Below, one piece after another: positions 43,868 to 55,452 of a stretch of 64,000 nucleotides of DNA. The notes beneath the pieces are model-generated. The model worked only from the letters and a program-made list of their open reading frames with translations, did not search any database and was not told the DNA's origin. The translations under genes and the position numbers were made by a program. Each line of letters begins with the position of its first letter. Position 1 is the stretch's first letter. The stretch is from Fodinicola acaciae (lineage in GTDB: Bacteria > Actinomycetota > Actinomycetes > Mycobacteriales > HKI-0501): the NCBI RefSeq assembly GCF_010993745.1, contig NZ_WOTN01000001.1, forward strand, positions 189,235 through 253,234, read 5' to 3'.

Positions 43868-43902
43868 AGCCCCGCGAAGGCGACGGGTTCGTGAGCATCG
43901 AG

Positions 43903-43932
43903 CGGATGCGGCGAGCGCAGCGGTCGCATCCG
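43903..43932 (+). repeat. Hairpin with GC-rich low-complexity linker between def and fmt
   Basis: CGGATGCG (43903-43910) and CGCATCCG (43925-43932) pair over a 14-base loop GCGAGCGCAGCGGT. Such GCGAGCGC-type linkers recur between actinobacterial genes. It could slow transcription or stabilise mRNA. Confidence 0.5.
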
Positions 43933-43964
43933 ACCAAGGCGCGGAGCGGTTCCGGAGTCGAGCA

Positions 43965-44891
43965 ATGAAACTCTGTTTCGCTGGTACGCCGGAGCCCGCT
44001 TTGCCTGCGCTGCGGGCCATTCACGCGTCTTCGCACGATCTGGTCGGGGTCATCACCCGCCCGGACGCGCCGGCCGGCCGTGGCCGGCACGCGCACCGGT
44101 CGCCGGTCGCCGCGTACGCGGACGAGCACGGCATCGAGGTGCTCACGCCGCGGCGTCCGCGCGAGCCCGAGTTTCAGGACCGGCTGCGGGCGATCGCTCC
44201 TGACTGCATCCCGGTCGTCGCGTACGGCGCGCTGATCCCGCGCAGCGCGCTCGACATCCCCAAGCACGGCTGGCTCAACCTGCACTTCTCGGTGCTGCCG
44301 GCCTGGCGTGGCGCGGCGCCGGTGCAGCACGCGCTGCTGCATGGCGACGACATCACCGGCGCGAGCGTGTTCACCATCGAGGAGTCGCTGGACACCGGCC
44401 CGGTGTTCGGCACCGTCACCGAGCCGATCGGACCGCACGACACCTCCGGCGACCTGCTCGCCCGGCTGGCCGAGTCAGGCGCGAAGCTGCTGGTCGCGGT
44501 GCTCGACGCCATCGAGGCAGGCACCGCCGTCGCGGTGCCGCAGCCGGCTGACGGTGTGACGGTCGCGCCGAAGGTCACGGTCGAAGACGCGCACGTACGG
44601 TGGGACGAGCCGGCGCGCGCGGTCGACCGTCGCATCCGCGCGTGCACGCCGGCGCCTGGCGCGTGGACGACCCTCGACGGCCACCGGCTCAAGCTGGGGC
44701 CGGCCACCCTGGAGGCGGAGGGCGAGCTGGCGCCTGGTGAGCTGGCGGTGGCGAAAAAGTACGTGCTCGCCGGCACCGGCACGACGCCGGTGCGGCTCGG
44801 CGAGGTGCAGGCCGAAGGCAAGCGCGCGATGCCGGCCGCCGACTGGGCCCGCGGCCTGCGGTTGGCCGGCGGCGAGATCCTCGGATCATGA
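43965..44891 (+). CDS. fmt: Methionyl-tRNA formyltransferase
   Basis: The 308-residue enzyme formylates initiator Met-tRNA from 10-formyltetrahydrofolate. It starts [19 protein letters not shown]; the catalytic core has [19 protein letters not shown] then [20 protein letters not shown] and the Asp in ESLDTGPVF. The C-terminal OB-like domain (about 205-308) contacts the tRNA. The ATG at 43965 matches the family start exactly. Its stop overlaps the rsmB start (ATGA). Confidence 0.97.
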   Translation: MKLCFAGTPEPALPALRAIHASSHDLVGVITRPDAPAGRGRHAHRSPVAAYADEHGIEVLTPRRPREPEFQDRLRAIAPDCIPVVAYGALIPRSALDIPKHGWLNLHFSVLPAWRGAAPVQHALLHGDDITGASVFTIEESLDTGPVFGTVTEPIGPHDTSGDLLARLAESGAKLLVAVLDAIEAGTAVAVPQPADGVTVAPKVTVEDAHVRWDEPARAVDRRIRACTPAPGAWTTLDGHRLKLGPATLEAEGELAPGELAVAKKYVLAGTGTTPVRLGEVQAEGKRAMPAADWARGLRLAGGEILGS

Positions 44892-46303
44892 CCGGCCACG
44901 GTCGTTTCAAGCCGGCCAAGAAAGCGACCCGGCCCTACCGGCGGCCGCAGCCCGACGCCGCTCGGCGCGCGGCTTTCGACACGCTGGTCGCGGTGACGGC
45001 CCGCGGCGCGTACGCCAACCTCGTGCTGCCCGGCATGCTCGCCGACCGGCGGATCACCGGCCGTGACGCGGCTTTCGCGACCGAGCTGGCTTACGGCACC
45101 CTGCGTGCTCGCGGCCAGCTGGACGCCGTCCTCGCCACGTGCAGCTCACGGCCGATCCAACAGGTCGATCCGCGCGTGCTGGAGTTGCTGCGGCTCGGCG
45201 CGTACCAACTGCTCCACATGCGCGTGCCGGCGCACGCCGGTGTCGCGGCGACCGTCGAGGTGGCGCGGGTGGCGGTCACCGACGGTCCGGCGAAGTTCGT
45301 CAACGCCGTGCTGCGGCGGGTCGCCGAGCGCGATCTCGATGGCTGGCTCGCCGAGGTGGCGCCGGACGACCCGGTCGGACAGCTGTCGATCGCGCACTCG
45401 CACCCGGAGTGGATCGTCCGCGCTTTTGCCGATGCGCTCAGCGAAAAACCGAGCGACCTGACCGAGACCGCGGCGGCGCTGGCCGCTGATGGCGCGCCGA
45501 CCGCGACCCATCTGGTGGCGCGGCCGGGTCGGATCTCGCGCGACGGGCTGGTTGCCGCGACCGGTGGTCAGGCCGGCCGTTTTTCGCCGTACGCGGTGTA
45601 TCTGGACGGTGGTGATCCGGCTGCGATCGCCGCCGTTTCCGACAACCGTGCCGCCGTGCAGGACGAAGGCAGCCAGCTTTGCGCTCTCGCGCTGGCAAAT
45701 CTCGAGCTCGCCGGCGCGGACCGGCGGTGGCTCGACCTGTGTGCCGGTCCCGGCGGGAAGGCGGGCCTGCTCGGTGCCGTGGCCGCCGAGCGCGGCGCAT
45801 CCGTTGTGGCGGTGGAACAATCCGAGCACCGAGCCGACCTGGTCGCGCGTACGACCGCCGGCCTGCCGGTCACCGTCGTCCACGCCGACGGCCGATCGGT
45901 TGGCGAGCATCCGGACCTTCCGGAGGCGGCGTTCGACCGGGTCCTGGTCGACGCTCCCTGTACGGGACTGGGCGCGTTGCGCCGCCGGCCGGAGGCTCGC
46001 TGGCGCCGGCAGCCGTCCGACGTCAATCCGCTCGTACGCTTGCAACGCGAGCTCGCACTGGCCGCTTTTCGTGCCGTACGGCCAGGCGGCGTGCTGGCAT
46101 ACGTCGTTTGTTCGCCGCATCTGGCGGAAACCCGCGTGCAGGTCGCCGACCTGGTGCGGCGGACGAGCGCCGAGCTGGTCGACGCCCGTCCGCTTTTTCC
46201 GGACCTGCCGGGCCTGGGCGACGGCCCGACCGTCCAGCTGTGGCCGCATCGGCAGGGGACCGACGCGATGTTCCTTGCGTTGCTGCGAAAACCTACTTCG
46301 TGA
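44888..46303 (+). CDS. rsmB: 16S rRNA (cytosine-967-C5) methyltransferase RsmB
   Basis: The 471-residue protein joins an N-terminal NusB-like RNA-binding domain (about 20-160: [50 protein letters not shown]) to a Rossmann methyltransferase (about 245-470) with SAM motif [13 protein letters not shown]. Catalytic Cys residues lie in [20 protein letters not shown] and [11 protein letters not shown]; the second differs from the usual YSTCS. Its end overlaps the convergent yceI gene by 11 bases. Confidence 0.95.
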   Translation: MTGHGRFKPAKKATRPYRRPQPDAARRAAFDTLVAVTARGAYANLVLPGMLADRRITGRDAAFATELAYGTLRARGQLDAVLATCSSRPIQQVDPRVLELLRLGAYQLLHMRVPAHAGVAATVEVARVAVTDGPAKFVNAVLRRVAERDLDGWLAEVAPDDPVGQLSIAHSHPEWIVRAFADALSEKPSDLTETAAALAADGAPTATHLVARPGRISRDGLVAATGGQAGRFSPYAVYLDGGDPAAIAAVSDNRAAVQDEGSQLCALALANLELAGADRRWLDLCAGPGGKAGLLGAVAAERGASVVAVEQSEHRADLVARTTAGLPVTVVHADGRSVGEHPDLPEAAFDRVLVDAPCTGLGALRRRPEARWRRQPSDVNPLVRLQRELALAAFRAVRPGGVLAYVVCSPHLAETRVQVADLVRRTSAELVDARPLFPDLPGLGDGPTVQLWPHRQGTDAMFLALLRKPTS

Positions 46304-46973
46304 GCTTCAGCAGAAACTCGATCTGGCCGGACGGGTCGACCTTGACGAAGTTGGCGATGTTCGGCGCCTGCACGCCGTAGTCGGCGAAGGTGACCGTGAT
46401 GTTGCCTTGCACCTGGATCGTGTTGCCGCTGACGTTTGCCTTGATCGGCACCGAAACCCGCTTGGTGACACCGTGAACGGTCAGGTTGCCCGTGGCGGTG
46501 GTGCTGACCGTCTGGCCGGCCGCCGGGATCGAGCCGAGCGCGATCGGTTTGGTGATGGTGAAAGTCGCGGTCGGAAACTGTGCCGTGTCGACAATGCCGA
46601 GGAAACGCTGGTCGCGCTGGTCCTGGTCGCTCCTGATTTTCGTCATGTCGACCGTGAAAGTGGCACTGCTGACATTCGTACCGGCGATCACCAGGTTGCC
46701 GGTGACACCGGTGCCGCGGCCGACAGCCGTGACGCTCTGGCCGGCGAGCGTCTCGTGTACGCGATAGCCGGCCTGGGAGCCGGACGCCACTTTCCACGCG
46801 CCGTCGACCGAGGTCGCCGCGCCGGTCGAGGACGGCGTGGACTCCAGCGTCAGAGCGGCCGGTTGGTTTCCTTCGACGAAGTTGACATATGCGAACGGCA
46901 CGCCGACGACGAGAACGACGGCCGCGACGACGACCCCGATCAGCCAGGCCAGCCAGTGCTTCCTGATGTTCAT
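46293..46973 (-). CDS. YceI-family lipocalin-like protein, membrane-anchored
   Basis: The 226-residue protein has an N-terminal membrane helix (about 8-28) and a YceI beta-barrel: GYRVHETLAGQSVTAVGRG, SSATFTVDMTKIRSDQDQRD, FLGIVDTAQFPTATFTITK, GNLTVHGVTKRVSVPIKA. YceI proteins bind isoprenoid-type lipids such as long polyprenyl quinones. A GGAGGAAG ribosome-binding site precedes the ATG. A perfect TTGAAGCTTCAA palindrome upstream points to MarR-type control. Confidence 0.94.
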   Translation of the reverse strand: MNIRKHWLAWLIGVVVAAVVLVVGVPFAYVNFVEGNQPAALTLESTPSSTGAATSVDGAWKVASGSQAGYRVHETLAGQSVTAVGRGTGVTGNLVIAGTNVSSATFTVDMTKIRSDQDQRDQRFLGIVDTAQFPTATFTITKPIALGSIPAAGQTVSTTATGNLTVHGVTKRVSVPIKANVSGNTIQVQGNITVTFADYGVQAPNIANFVKVDPSGQIEFLLKLTK

Positions 46974-46992
46974 GCGGCTCTTCCTCCGTTAG

Positions 46993-47004
46993 TTGAAGCT
47001 TCAA
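46993..47004. promoter_or_regulatory. MarR-type operator upstream of yceI
   Basis: TTGAAGCTTCAA is a perfect 12-base palindrome 20 bases upstream of the yceI start, of the kind bound by MarR-family repressors. No marR gene is present in the window. Confidence 0.55.
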
Positions 47005-47115
47005 ATAACTGTGCCAGTGAATTCGCGTACCTGCTAGTCGCGGGACCTGGCTCACAGCAAGACAGCTCTGACTGTGAATACGGAGGTCGCCGATCAGTCG
47101 TTCGGCGAAATGAAT

Positions 47116-47171
47116 GAGATTCGTGTCATGGCATTCTCACGCCATTCTCAGTAATGGCTGAGTCGAATCTC
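47116..47171 (-). repeat. Inverted repeat at the end of the dehydrogenase operon
   Basis: GAGATTCG (47116-47123) and CGAATCTC (47164-47171) pair, the second reaching into the dehydrogenase stop. Between them GCCATTCTCA/GTAATGGC can form an inner hairpin. It may terminate the minus-strand operon. Confidence 0.4.
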
Positions 47172-48114
47172 AGGGAACCAGACCGATTTTCAGGCGGCCG
47201 GCGGCTGGACGCAGTGCGGTGAGAAATGCGTCACGTATGTCCTCGAGCCGGAATATGTCGGTGACATAGGCGGCGGTCAGCTCCGGCCGGGCCACCAGGA
47301 ATGCCTCGGCGGCGGCGAGATGGCGTGGCCAGTCCCAGGTCACACCGGCTTTCAGGGTGAGGTTCTTGCGGAAGAACCGGCGCATCGGCAGGACGTAGTC
47401 CTCTTCCGGCAGACCGAAAACGAAAATCTCACCGTGCGGTCGTACGGCGTCCACGCAGTCCCGCAGAATGTCGTGCGAATGGCCGACGGCGTCGATGACC
47501 ACATCCGGTCTGTCCACATCGGACAGGCCAGCGGTCCACTGGCGGATATGTGCCCGCACCGGCTCGTCGATGCCGAAAATCTCCGCCACGTCACGCCGGT
47601 CGACGCGGTCGACGCCGACGACGTACGCGCCGCGGCCGTGCAGGATCGTGGCGAACAACACGCCGATCGGCCCCAGACCCAGCACGGCGACGCGCTTTCC
47701 GCGTACGTCTCCCAACCGCTGGACCGCGCAGAGCACACAGCACAGCGGCTGTGCGCTCGTGGCGTGCACGTCGTCGAGTTTCGGTGACAGCACGTGCAAA
47801 CGGTCGTCGCCGGAGGTGACGATCTCCATCAGCGCGGTCGGCCAGGCGGTGCCGACCACCCGGTCGCCGACCTGGATCCGTGGCGAGGCGGAGAAAACCA
47901 CGTCGCCGACGAACTCGTGCAGCGGTGCGCCGAGCATGCCGGTCTGCGGAAACTCCAGGTTGTGCACGCCGGTGAACGGCGGCAGGTCGCTGCCGCAGAT
48001 CGCGCCGGCGCGAAACCGCGCGAGGACCGCGCCCGCACCGAGATCCGCCGGATCCGGCTCAGGCACGTCCACGCGTTCGAACTCGTACGGCGCCGGCTGC
48101 CGCCAGGCCCACAT
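47170..48114 (-). CDS. Zinc-dependent alcohol dehydrogenase family protein
   Basis: The 314-residue medium-chain dehydrogenase has catalytic zinc ligands in AICGSDLPPFTG (Cys) and GAPLHEFVGDVV (His-Glu), then AQPLCCVLCAVQRLGDVRGK and the nucleotide fold VAVLGLGPIGVLFATIL with VVGVDRVDRRD favouring NAD. The structural-zinc Cys cluster is lacking. The ATG at 48114 overlaps the TGA of the preceding luciferase-like gene by one base (TGATG), so the two are translationally coupled. Confidence 0.88.
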   Translation of the reverse strand: MWAWRQPAPYEFERVDVPEPDPADLGAGAVLARFRAGAICGSDLPPFTGVHNLEFPQTGMLGAPLHEFVGDVVFSASPRIQVGDRVVGTAWPTALMEIVTSGDDRLHVLSPKLDDVHATSAQPLCCVLCAVQRLGDVRGKRVAVLGLGPIGVLFATILHGRGAYVVGVDRVDRRDVAEIFGIDEPVRAHIRQWTAGLSDVDRPDVVIDAVGHSHDILRDCVDAVRPHGEIFVFGLPEEDYVLPMRRFFRKNLTLKAGVTWDWPRHLAAAEAFLVARPELTAAYVTDIFRLEDIRDAFLTALRPAAGRLKIGLVP

Positions 48115-48941
48115 CAGCGCAGCGCTTTCGCCAATGGCTCCAGGATGTCCGGCTCGCAGTCCAGCGGCAGGTTCATCACGACCAGGTCCACGCCGGCCTC
48201 GCCGTACGCCCTCGCCGTCCGCACCGCGTCGTCGATGTTGTCGCCCTCGATGCGGACATTGGTCGAGCAGGTGATCTCGGCCGGGTCGCGGCCGACCTCC
48301 GCGCACCGGGTGAGCAGAACTTCCTTGAGTTCACGCCATTGTTCCGGCGACTCGGCGATGCAGTTCCACTCCTGCGCCCATTTCGCCACCGCGCGAAGCG
48401 TACGGTTGGGGCCCTTGCCGCCGATCACGATCGGCGGATGCGGCTTCTGGACGGCTTTCGGGTTGCAGAAGGCGTTGGTGAGCTTGACGTACTGCCCGTC
48501 GAAATTCGCCGTTTCCTCGGTCAGCAAGGCGATAATCGCCTGGACGCCTTCGTCGAACCGGTCGAAGCGCTCCTTCAGCGGCGGCAGCTCGATGCCGTAC
48601 GCGTCGCACTCCTGCTGGTTCCAGCCGGCGCCGACGCCGAGCTCGAGGCGGCCGCCGGAAATGATGTCGACGGTCGCCGCGATGTTGGCCAACAGCGCCG
48701 GATGCCGATAGATCATGCCGCTCACCTGGCAGCCGATCCGGATCCGGCTGGTCGCCTGGCCGAGCGCGGCCAGCATGCTCCATGCCTCCAGGTTGCGGCC
48801 GGCCGGATCGCCGGAGAGCGGATAAAAATGGTCCCAGTTCCAGGCAGATTCGAAGATCTCGTAGTCGTCGGCGGCGACCCACACGTCACGGATGCGTTCC
48901 CATGTCGTGTGTTCCGGCCGGGTCTTGATCGCGAAGCGCAC
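48114..48941 (-). CDS. Luciferase-like monooxygenase-fold oxidoreductase (probably F420-dependent)
   Basis: The 275-residue TIM-barrel protein begins MRFAIKTRPEHTTWERIRDV and has EIFESAWNWDHFYPL, IRIGCQVSGMIYRHPALLAN then IAATVDIISGGRLELGVGAG and PIVIGGKGPNRTLRAVAK, typical of LLM-class F420-dependent enzymes of actinobacteria. FMN use cannot be excluded. GTG start at 48941 after GAGGAGGAG. It is coupled to the alcohol dehydrogenase gene, suggesting consecutive redox steps on an unknown compound. Confidence 0.9.
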   Translation of the reverse strand: MRFAIKTRPEHTTWERIRDVWVAADDYEIFESAWNWDHFYPLSGDPAGRNLEAWSMLAALGQATSRIRIGCQVSGMIYRHPALLANIAATVDIISGGRLELGVGAGWNQQECDAYGIELPPLKERFDRFDEGVQAIIALLTEETANFDGQYVKLTNAFCNPKAVQKPHPPIVIGGKGPNRTLRAVAKWAQEWNCIAESPEQWRELKEVLLTRCAEVGRDPAEITCSTNVRIEGDNIDDAVRTARAYGEAGVDLVVMNLPLDCEPDILEPLAKALR

Positions 48942-49077
48942 CGCACTCCTCCTCGAAGGCATCGATCTTCCGCCACGAAACCTACGCCTGTTCAGGCGTA
49001 CTTGCGAAATCTCCGGATCCCCCGGTCCGGAACCGGCACAATGACGTTCACATTGGTGAAAGGACGGGGAAACGGCG

Positions 49078-49494
49078 ATGAACCCACGGCAACGGCTGCT
49101 CGACCGGATCGGCGACATCAACGACGTCGACCGGCCGCGGCCACTGGTCACGCTGGCCGAGTTTTTCGACGGCAACGACGATCCGGCGTCGATCGGCTAC
49201 AACCTGCCGGCTCCGCCGGCGCCGGCGGAGTTCGCCGAGTTGTTGTCATCGATCGCGCGGCGTGACGACGTGATCGACGTGCGTATCGAGGTGAAGGATC
49301 TGGAGGATCCGGACGGCTGGCCGTCGTCGGACTCGATCTGGATCTTCACCACGGCCGACCTGTCGACGGTCCAGAAATGGTTTCCGGAACGATTTGTGCC
49401 GGACGAATGGCACCTGGTGACGGAGCTGGAGGAGACTACCGAGCCATACCAGATCCCGGCCGGCGCGCACGGCATTCACGCCTGGTACGACTGA
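49078..49494 (+). CDS. Conserved hypothetical soluble protein
   Basis: The 138-residue acidic protein starts MNPRQRLLDRIGDINDVDRP and has LVTLAEFFDGNDDPASIGYN, a strand-rich middle (VIDVRIEVKDLEDPDGWPSS, DSIWIFTTADLSTVQKWFPE) and a Trp-Tyr end. The layout resembles small immunity-type or SMI1-unrelated cytosolic proteins of actinobacteria, but I recognise no family. The ATG has AGGACGGGG upstream. It stands alone. Confidence 0.72.
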   Translation: MNPRQRLLDRIGDINDVDRPRPLVTLAEFFDGNDDPASIGYNLPAPPAPAEFAELLSSIARRDDVIDVRIEVKDLEDPDGWPSSDSIWIFTTADLSTVQKWFPERFVPDEWHLVTELEETTEPYQIPAGAHGIHAWYD

Positions 49495-49565
49495 GCGACC
49501 GCCGTGTTGGCCGCGATGGCTAACGTATCGGCGGTGGATCAGCGATAGCTCAGTAGGTCTCGGAA

Positions 49566-50261
49566 ATGGGGGTTCGCCACGTGCCTGGCTCGGCTCTGCC
49601 GCCAGACGACGCCGGCGAGCGACCCTCCGATCTGCCGAGATTTCGGCATAAACGGCCGTTTTTGGGCTCGGCTCAGGTGCGCCGGCGCGTCCTGCTCGGC
49701 GGCACGATCGCGGGCGCCGGAGTGCTGGTCAACCTGGTGATCTGGTACGGCATCCCGAGCGTCCTCGCCTCGACCAACTCCACCATCACCATCACGCAGA
49801 CCAGCGGACCGATTCCGACCTCGCTGCCACCGACCGCGCCGGTCGACGGAGCCGACAGTGGCCGTGCGGTCGGTCCAGCCGGTGGTGGTACGAGCGCGCC
49901 GCCGACCTCGGCCACGACCAGCCAGCCTCCGCCGACCTCGGCGGCGCCACCGACGCGGCCGGCGCCGTCGCACCCGCGTACGCAGCCTCCGCCGTCGACG
50001 CAGCCGCCTCCGCAGCAGAATCCGCAGCCGAGTTACCGCACCGTCGAGGCGCGCCACGGGCGGGTGACCTTCCGCTACATGCCGGGACAACTCGATGTGA
50101 CCGGCGTGTCGCCCGACGACGGCTACGACGTCGGCGCCGGCCGCCAGTCGGCGACCCAGGTGATCGTGCAGTTCAGCCGCGGTGACAACCGCGAGACGAT
50201 CGTCGCGCAGGTCGACGACGACGGCACGCTGCGCGTGAAGATCTACGACCAGCGCGGCTGA
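49566..50261 (+). CDS. Anchored secreted protein with proline-rich linker
   Basis: The 231-residue protein has a basic cytoplasmic start, a membrane helix (about 43-67, VLLGGTIAGAGVLVNLVIWY), a Thr-rich stretch TNSTITITQTSGPIPTS, a long Pro/Ser/Thr linker (about 90-155) and a C-terminal beta domain of about 75 residues (YRTVEARHGRVTFRYMPGQL, TQVIVQFSRGDNRETIVAQV). It resembles wall-spanning tethers; EF-P would help its translation because of PPPST and QPPPQQ runs. No family known to me. An alternative GTG start lies at 49581. Confidence 0.72.
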   Translation: MGVRHVPGSALPPDDAGERPSDLPRFRHKRPFLGSAQVRRRVLLGGTIAGAGVLVNLVIWYGIPSVLASTNSTITITQTSGPIPTSLPPTAPVDGADSGRAVGPAGGGTSAPPTSATTSQPPPTSAAPPTRPAPSHPRTQPPPSTQPPPQQNPQPSYRTVEARHGRVTFRYMPGQLDVTGVSPDDGYDVGAGRQSATQVIVQFSRGDNRETIVAQVDDDGTLRVKIYDQRG

Positions 50262-50395
50262 CCGTACGCGGTCCACCGCTGTCGTTCCGGCCGCGTGGTT
50301 GACATCATGAGGGCAGGCCAACGTCCGTCCAAGCGCAGGGTGAGCCCTGGCGGACAGAGCGGTCTGGTCCACGCGCCACCCGGGAAGAGGTCCCG

Positions 50396-50500
50396 GTGTC
50401 TCGTTACGCGCGCCAGACGCTGCACGTCTTCGCGGTCAACCTGAGCCTGCTCGGCAGCTGCTTCGTGCTGTGTGCGCTGCTGGAGACCGTACGGTTCTAG
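50396..50500 (+). CDS. Putative 34-residue membrane peptide
   Basis: A GTG with GAAGAGGTC upstream opens 34 codons ending in TAG: basic start SRYARQTLH, then a hydrophobic helix with two Cys (VNLSLLGSCFVLCALL). The size and the ribosome-binding site make a real small protein possible. No homologue known to me; the AraC gene starts 20 bases later. Confidence 0.45.
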   Translation: MSRYARQTLHVFAVNLSLLGSCFVLCALLETVRF

Positions 50501-50519
50501 GTTGTGGCACCATCGGGCT

Positions 50520-50969
50520 GTGACCAGCAGATCCACCGATCAGCAACGGCTGCGTGACCTGGCGCAGCTGCGCCGCGTACGCGACCGTATCGACCGTGAG
50601 TACGCGCAGCCGCTCAACGTCGAGGCGCTCGCGCGCGGCGTCCACATGTCCGCCGGACACCTGAGCCGCGAGTTCCGCGCGGCCTACGGCGAGTCGCCGT
50701 ACTCCTACCTGATGACCCGCCGCATCGAGCGCGCGATGGCGCTGCTGCGCCGCGGCGACATGAGCGTCACCGACGTGTGCTTCACGGTCGGCTGTTCGTC
50801 GCTGGGGACCTTCAGCACGCGCTTCACCGAGCTGGTCGGCGTACCACCGAGCCAATATCGGCGCGACGCGACGAACGCGACGGAGGGGATGTCGCCATGC
50901 GTGGCCAAACAGGTGACCAGACCGATCAGGAATCGAGAAGCGCGCGTATCGGCGTCGCAGCTAGCGTGA
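50520..50969 (+). CDS. Short AraC-family regulator
   Basis: The 149-residue protein is essentially the AraC DNA-binding domain: two helix-turn-helix motifs, LNVEALARGVHMSAGHLSRE and MSVTDVCFTVGCSSLGTFST, followed by RFTELVGVPPSQYRR. There is no ligand domain, as in other short AraC regulators paired with VOC proteins. GTG start. The VOC gene starts at or just after its stop, so co-transcription is clear. Confidence 0.92.
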   Translation: MTSRSTDQQRLRDLAQLRRVRDRIDREYAQPLNVEALARGVHMSAGHLSREFRAAYGESPYSYLMTRRIERAMALLRRGDMSVTDVCFTVGCSSLGTFSTRFTELVGVPPSQYRRDATNATEGMSPCVAKQVTRPIRNREARVSASQLA

Positions 50970-50974
50970 CCGGC

Positions 50975-51388
50975 ATGGACATCACCATTCACCAGTCGTT
51001 TCTGCCGCACAACGACGCTCAGGAGGCGCTGGCCTTCTACCGTGACACGCTCGGTTTCGAGGTCCGCAACGACGTCGAGTACAACGGGATGCACTGGCTC
51101 ACCGTCGGCCCGCCCGGCCAGCCGGACACCGCCATCGTGCTGCACCCGCCGGCCGTCGACCCCGGCATCACCGAGGAGGAGCGCAAGACCATCACCGAGA
51201 TGATGGCCAAAGGCACCTTCGCCAGCATCAACCTCGCCACCAAGGACCTCGACTCGACGTTCGAGAAGCTGCAGCAGGCCGACAACGCCGACGTCGTGCA
51301 GGAGCCGACCGACCAGCCGTGGGGCGTACGCGACTGCGCGTTCCGCGACCCGTCCGGCAACATGATCCGCATCTTCGAGGTGCGCTGA
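50975..51388 (+). CDS. VOC (glyoxalase/bleomycin resistance) family protein
   Basis: The 137-residue protein has the paired beta-alpha-beta-beta-beta fold: QEALAFYRDTLGFEVRNDVE, HWLTVGPPGQPDTAIVLHPP, then QEPTDQPWGVRDCAFRDPSG with NMIRIFEV. Ligands in such proteins may be metals or drugs. A TAGCGT -10 (50962-50967) seven bases before the ATG could give a leaderless transcript; a GTG at 50966 overlapping the AraC stop is the alternative start. It lies between AraC and UvrA-like genes. Confidence 0.92.
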   Translation: MDITIHQSFLPHNDAQEALAFYRDTLGFEVRNDVEYNGMHWLTVGPPGQPDTAIVLHPPAVDPGITEEERKTITEMMAKGTFASINLATKDLDSTFEKLQQADNADVVQEPTDQPWGVRDCAFRDPSGNMIRIFEVR

Positions 51389-51458
51389 ACTCGTACGGCA
51401 GTCGTGAGGCGGGGCCGACCGGGCCTCGCCTCGCCGCTCAGCAGATGGAGACACCGAT

Positions 51459-53843
<2,385 letters not shown>

Positions 53844-53850
53844 GTCGGCA

Positions 53851-55452
53851 CTAGCGCGTGTGGACGACGTGGCCGGCGGCGATGGTGAGCTCGACGGACG
53901 CGTCGGCCACCTTGGCATCGGGGATGGCCAGGATGTCCCGGTCGAGTACGGCCAGGTCGGCGCGCTTGCCGACGGCGATCTCGCCGGCCTCGTCGTCATA
54001 GCTGACGAAGGCCGAGCCCTTGGTGAAGGCGTCGAGGCTGTCGCGTACGGACACGGCCTGCTCCGGCAGGAACGGCTGGTCGTCGCGTCGCAGCGGACTG
54101 ATCCGCCGCGCGGCCACCTCGATCTGCGCCAGCGGATCCGGCGTCGACACCGGCCAGTCACTGCCGGCGGCCAGCCGCGCACCGGCGTTTTTCAGGTCGG
54201 CGAAGGGATACATCCGGTCGGTCCGCTCGGCGCCGAGGTAGGGCCGGGTCAGCTCCTCCATCTGGTCGTCGCGCTGCGCCCAGTACGCCTGCATGTTGGC
54301 GGTCACGCCGAGCTGGGCGAAACGGGGAACGTCGGCCGGGTCGATCATCTGGATGTGCGCGATGTGGTGCCGGTTTTCGCTGTCTCCGTTGGCTTTCCGG
54401 GCGGCCGCGACGGCGTCCAGGCAGTCGCGCGCCGCGCGGTCGCCGATGGCGTGCATGTGGACGCCGAAGCCGATCCGGTCGAGCTCGGTGACCGCCGCTG
54501 CCAGCGTGTCGGAGTCCACATAGGACAGTCCGACGTTGTCCGTACGCCCGCCGCAGCCGTCGTGATAGGGCTCAAGGACCGCGCCGGTGTAGTTTTCCAG
54601 CACGCCGTCGGCCATGATCTTGACCGTACGCACCGAAATGTTGCCGCCGGATCCCCAGGACGCCTGCTCGACGAAGGCCGGAATCTGCTCCAGGCCGGCG
54701 TGCCGCTCCCACCACAGCGCACCCGCCACGCGCGCCGTCAGCTTGCCGGCGTCGTCCAGCGATCGGTATGCCGCAAGGGTTTCCGGCGTGACCCAGGCAT
54801 CCTGCCAGCCGGTGATGCCGAGCCGGTGCAGGAACTGCTGACCCCGCAGGATCGCGGCTTCCCAGTCCTGCCGGGAAAGTGCCGGCAGCCAACGGTCGCG
54901 AAAGGTGTACGCGGCGCCTTCCTGCAGCATGCCGACCGGCTCACCGGCGGCGTCGCGCTCGATGCGTCCGTCGGACGGATCCGGCGTTTGTGCGGTGATG
55001 CCGGCGATCCGCAGCGCCGCCGAGTTGACCCAGGCGCCGTGCACGTCGCGGTTGAACAGGAACACCGGACGGTCCGGCACGATCCGGTCCAGGTCCACCT
55101 TGGACGGAACGCCGCCGGGGAAATGCTCCATCGACCAGCCGCCGCCGGTGATCCACTCCTCGTCCGGATGTGCCTGCGCGTACGCGGAAATCGCCGCGAG
55201 ATAAGCGTCCTTGCCGTCCAGCTCGTTGAGACAGACCCGAAGCAGGTCGCGGCCCGCGTACGGCGTGTGCACGTGAGCGTCCTGGAAACCCGGCACGACC
55301 AGCCGGCCTGGCAACTCGAGCCGCTCGGTCTTCGGTCCTGTCATTGCCAAAGCCGCGTCGCCGAGCGCGGCGATGCGACCGGCTCGGATGGCTATCGCAG
55401 TGGCCGGCGTGCCGTAGATGGCGGCTCCGGTGATGACCAGGTCGGCGGTCAA
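53851..55452 (-). CDS. Amidohydrolase family protein (YtcJ-like)
   Basis: The 533-residue metal-dependent hydrolase has the start LVITGAAIYGTPATAIAIRA, metal-binding VVPGFQDAHVHTPYAGRDLL, MHAIGDRAARDCLDAV and HIAHIQMIDPAD, and the Asp site LAAGSDWPVSTPDPL, the pattern of YtcJ-type amidohydrolase_3 enzymes. The TTG start, after GGAGG, overlaps the APC permease stop (TTGA). Co-expression with an amine/amino-acid permease suggests it cleaves an imported amide or carbamate; the substrate is unknown. Confidence 0.92.
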   Translation of the reverse strand: MTADLVITGAAIYGTPATAIAIRAGRIAALGDAALAMTGPKTERLELPGRLVVPGFQDAHVHTPYAGRDLLRVCLNELDGKDAYLAAISAYAQAHPDEEWITGGGWSMEHFPGGVPSKVDLDRIVPDRPVFLFNRDVHGAWVNSAALRIAGITAQTPDPSDGRIERDAAGEPVGMLQEGAAYTFRDRWLPALSRQDWEAAILRGQQFLHRLGITGWQDAWVTPETLAAYRSLDDAGKLTARVAGALWWERHAGLEQIPAFVEQASWGSGGNISVRTVKIMADGVLENYTGAVLEPYHDGCGGRTDNVGLSYVDSDTLAAAVTELDRIGFGVHMHAIGDRAARDCLDAVAAARKANGDSENRHHIAHIQMIDPADVPRFAQLGVTANMQAYWAQRDDQMEELTRPYLGAERTDRMYPFADLKNAGARLAAGSDWPVSTPDPLAQIEVAARRISPLRRDDQPFLPEQAVSVRDSLDAFTKGSAFVSYDDEAGEIAVGKRADLAVLDRDILAIPDAKVADASVELTIAAGHVVHTR

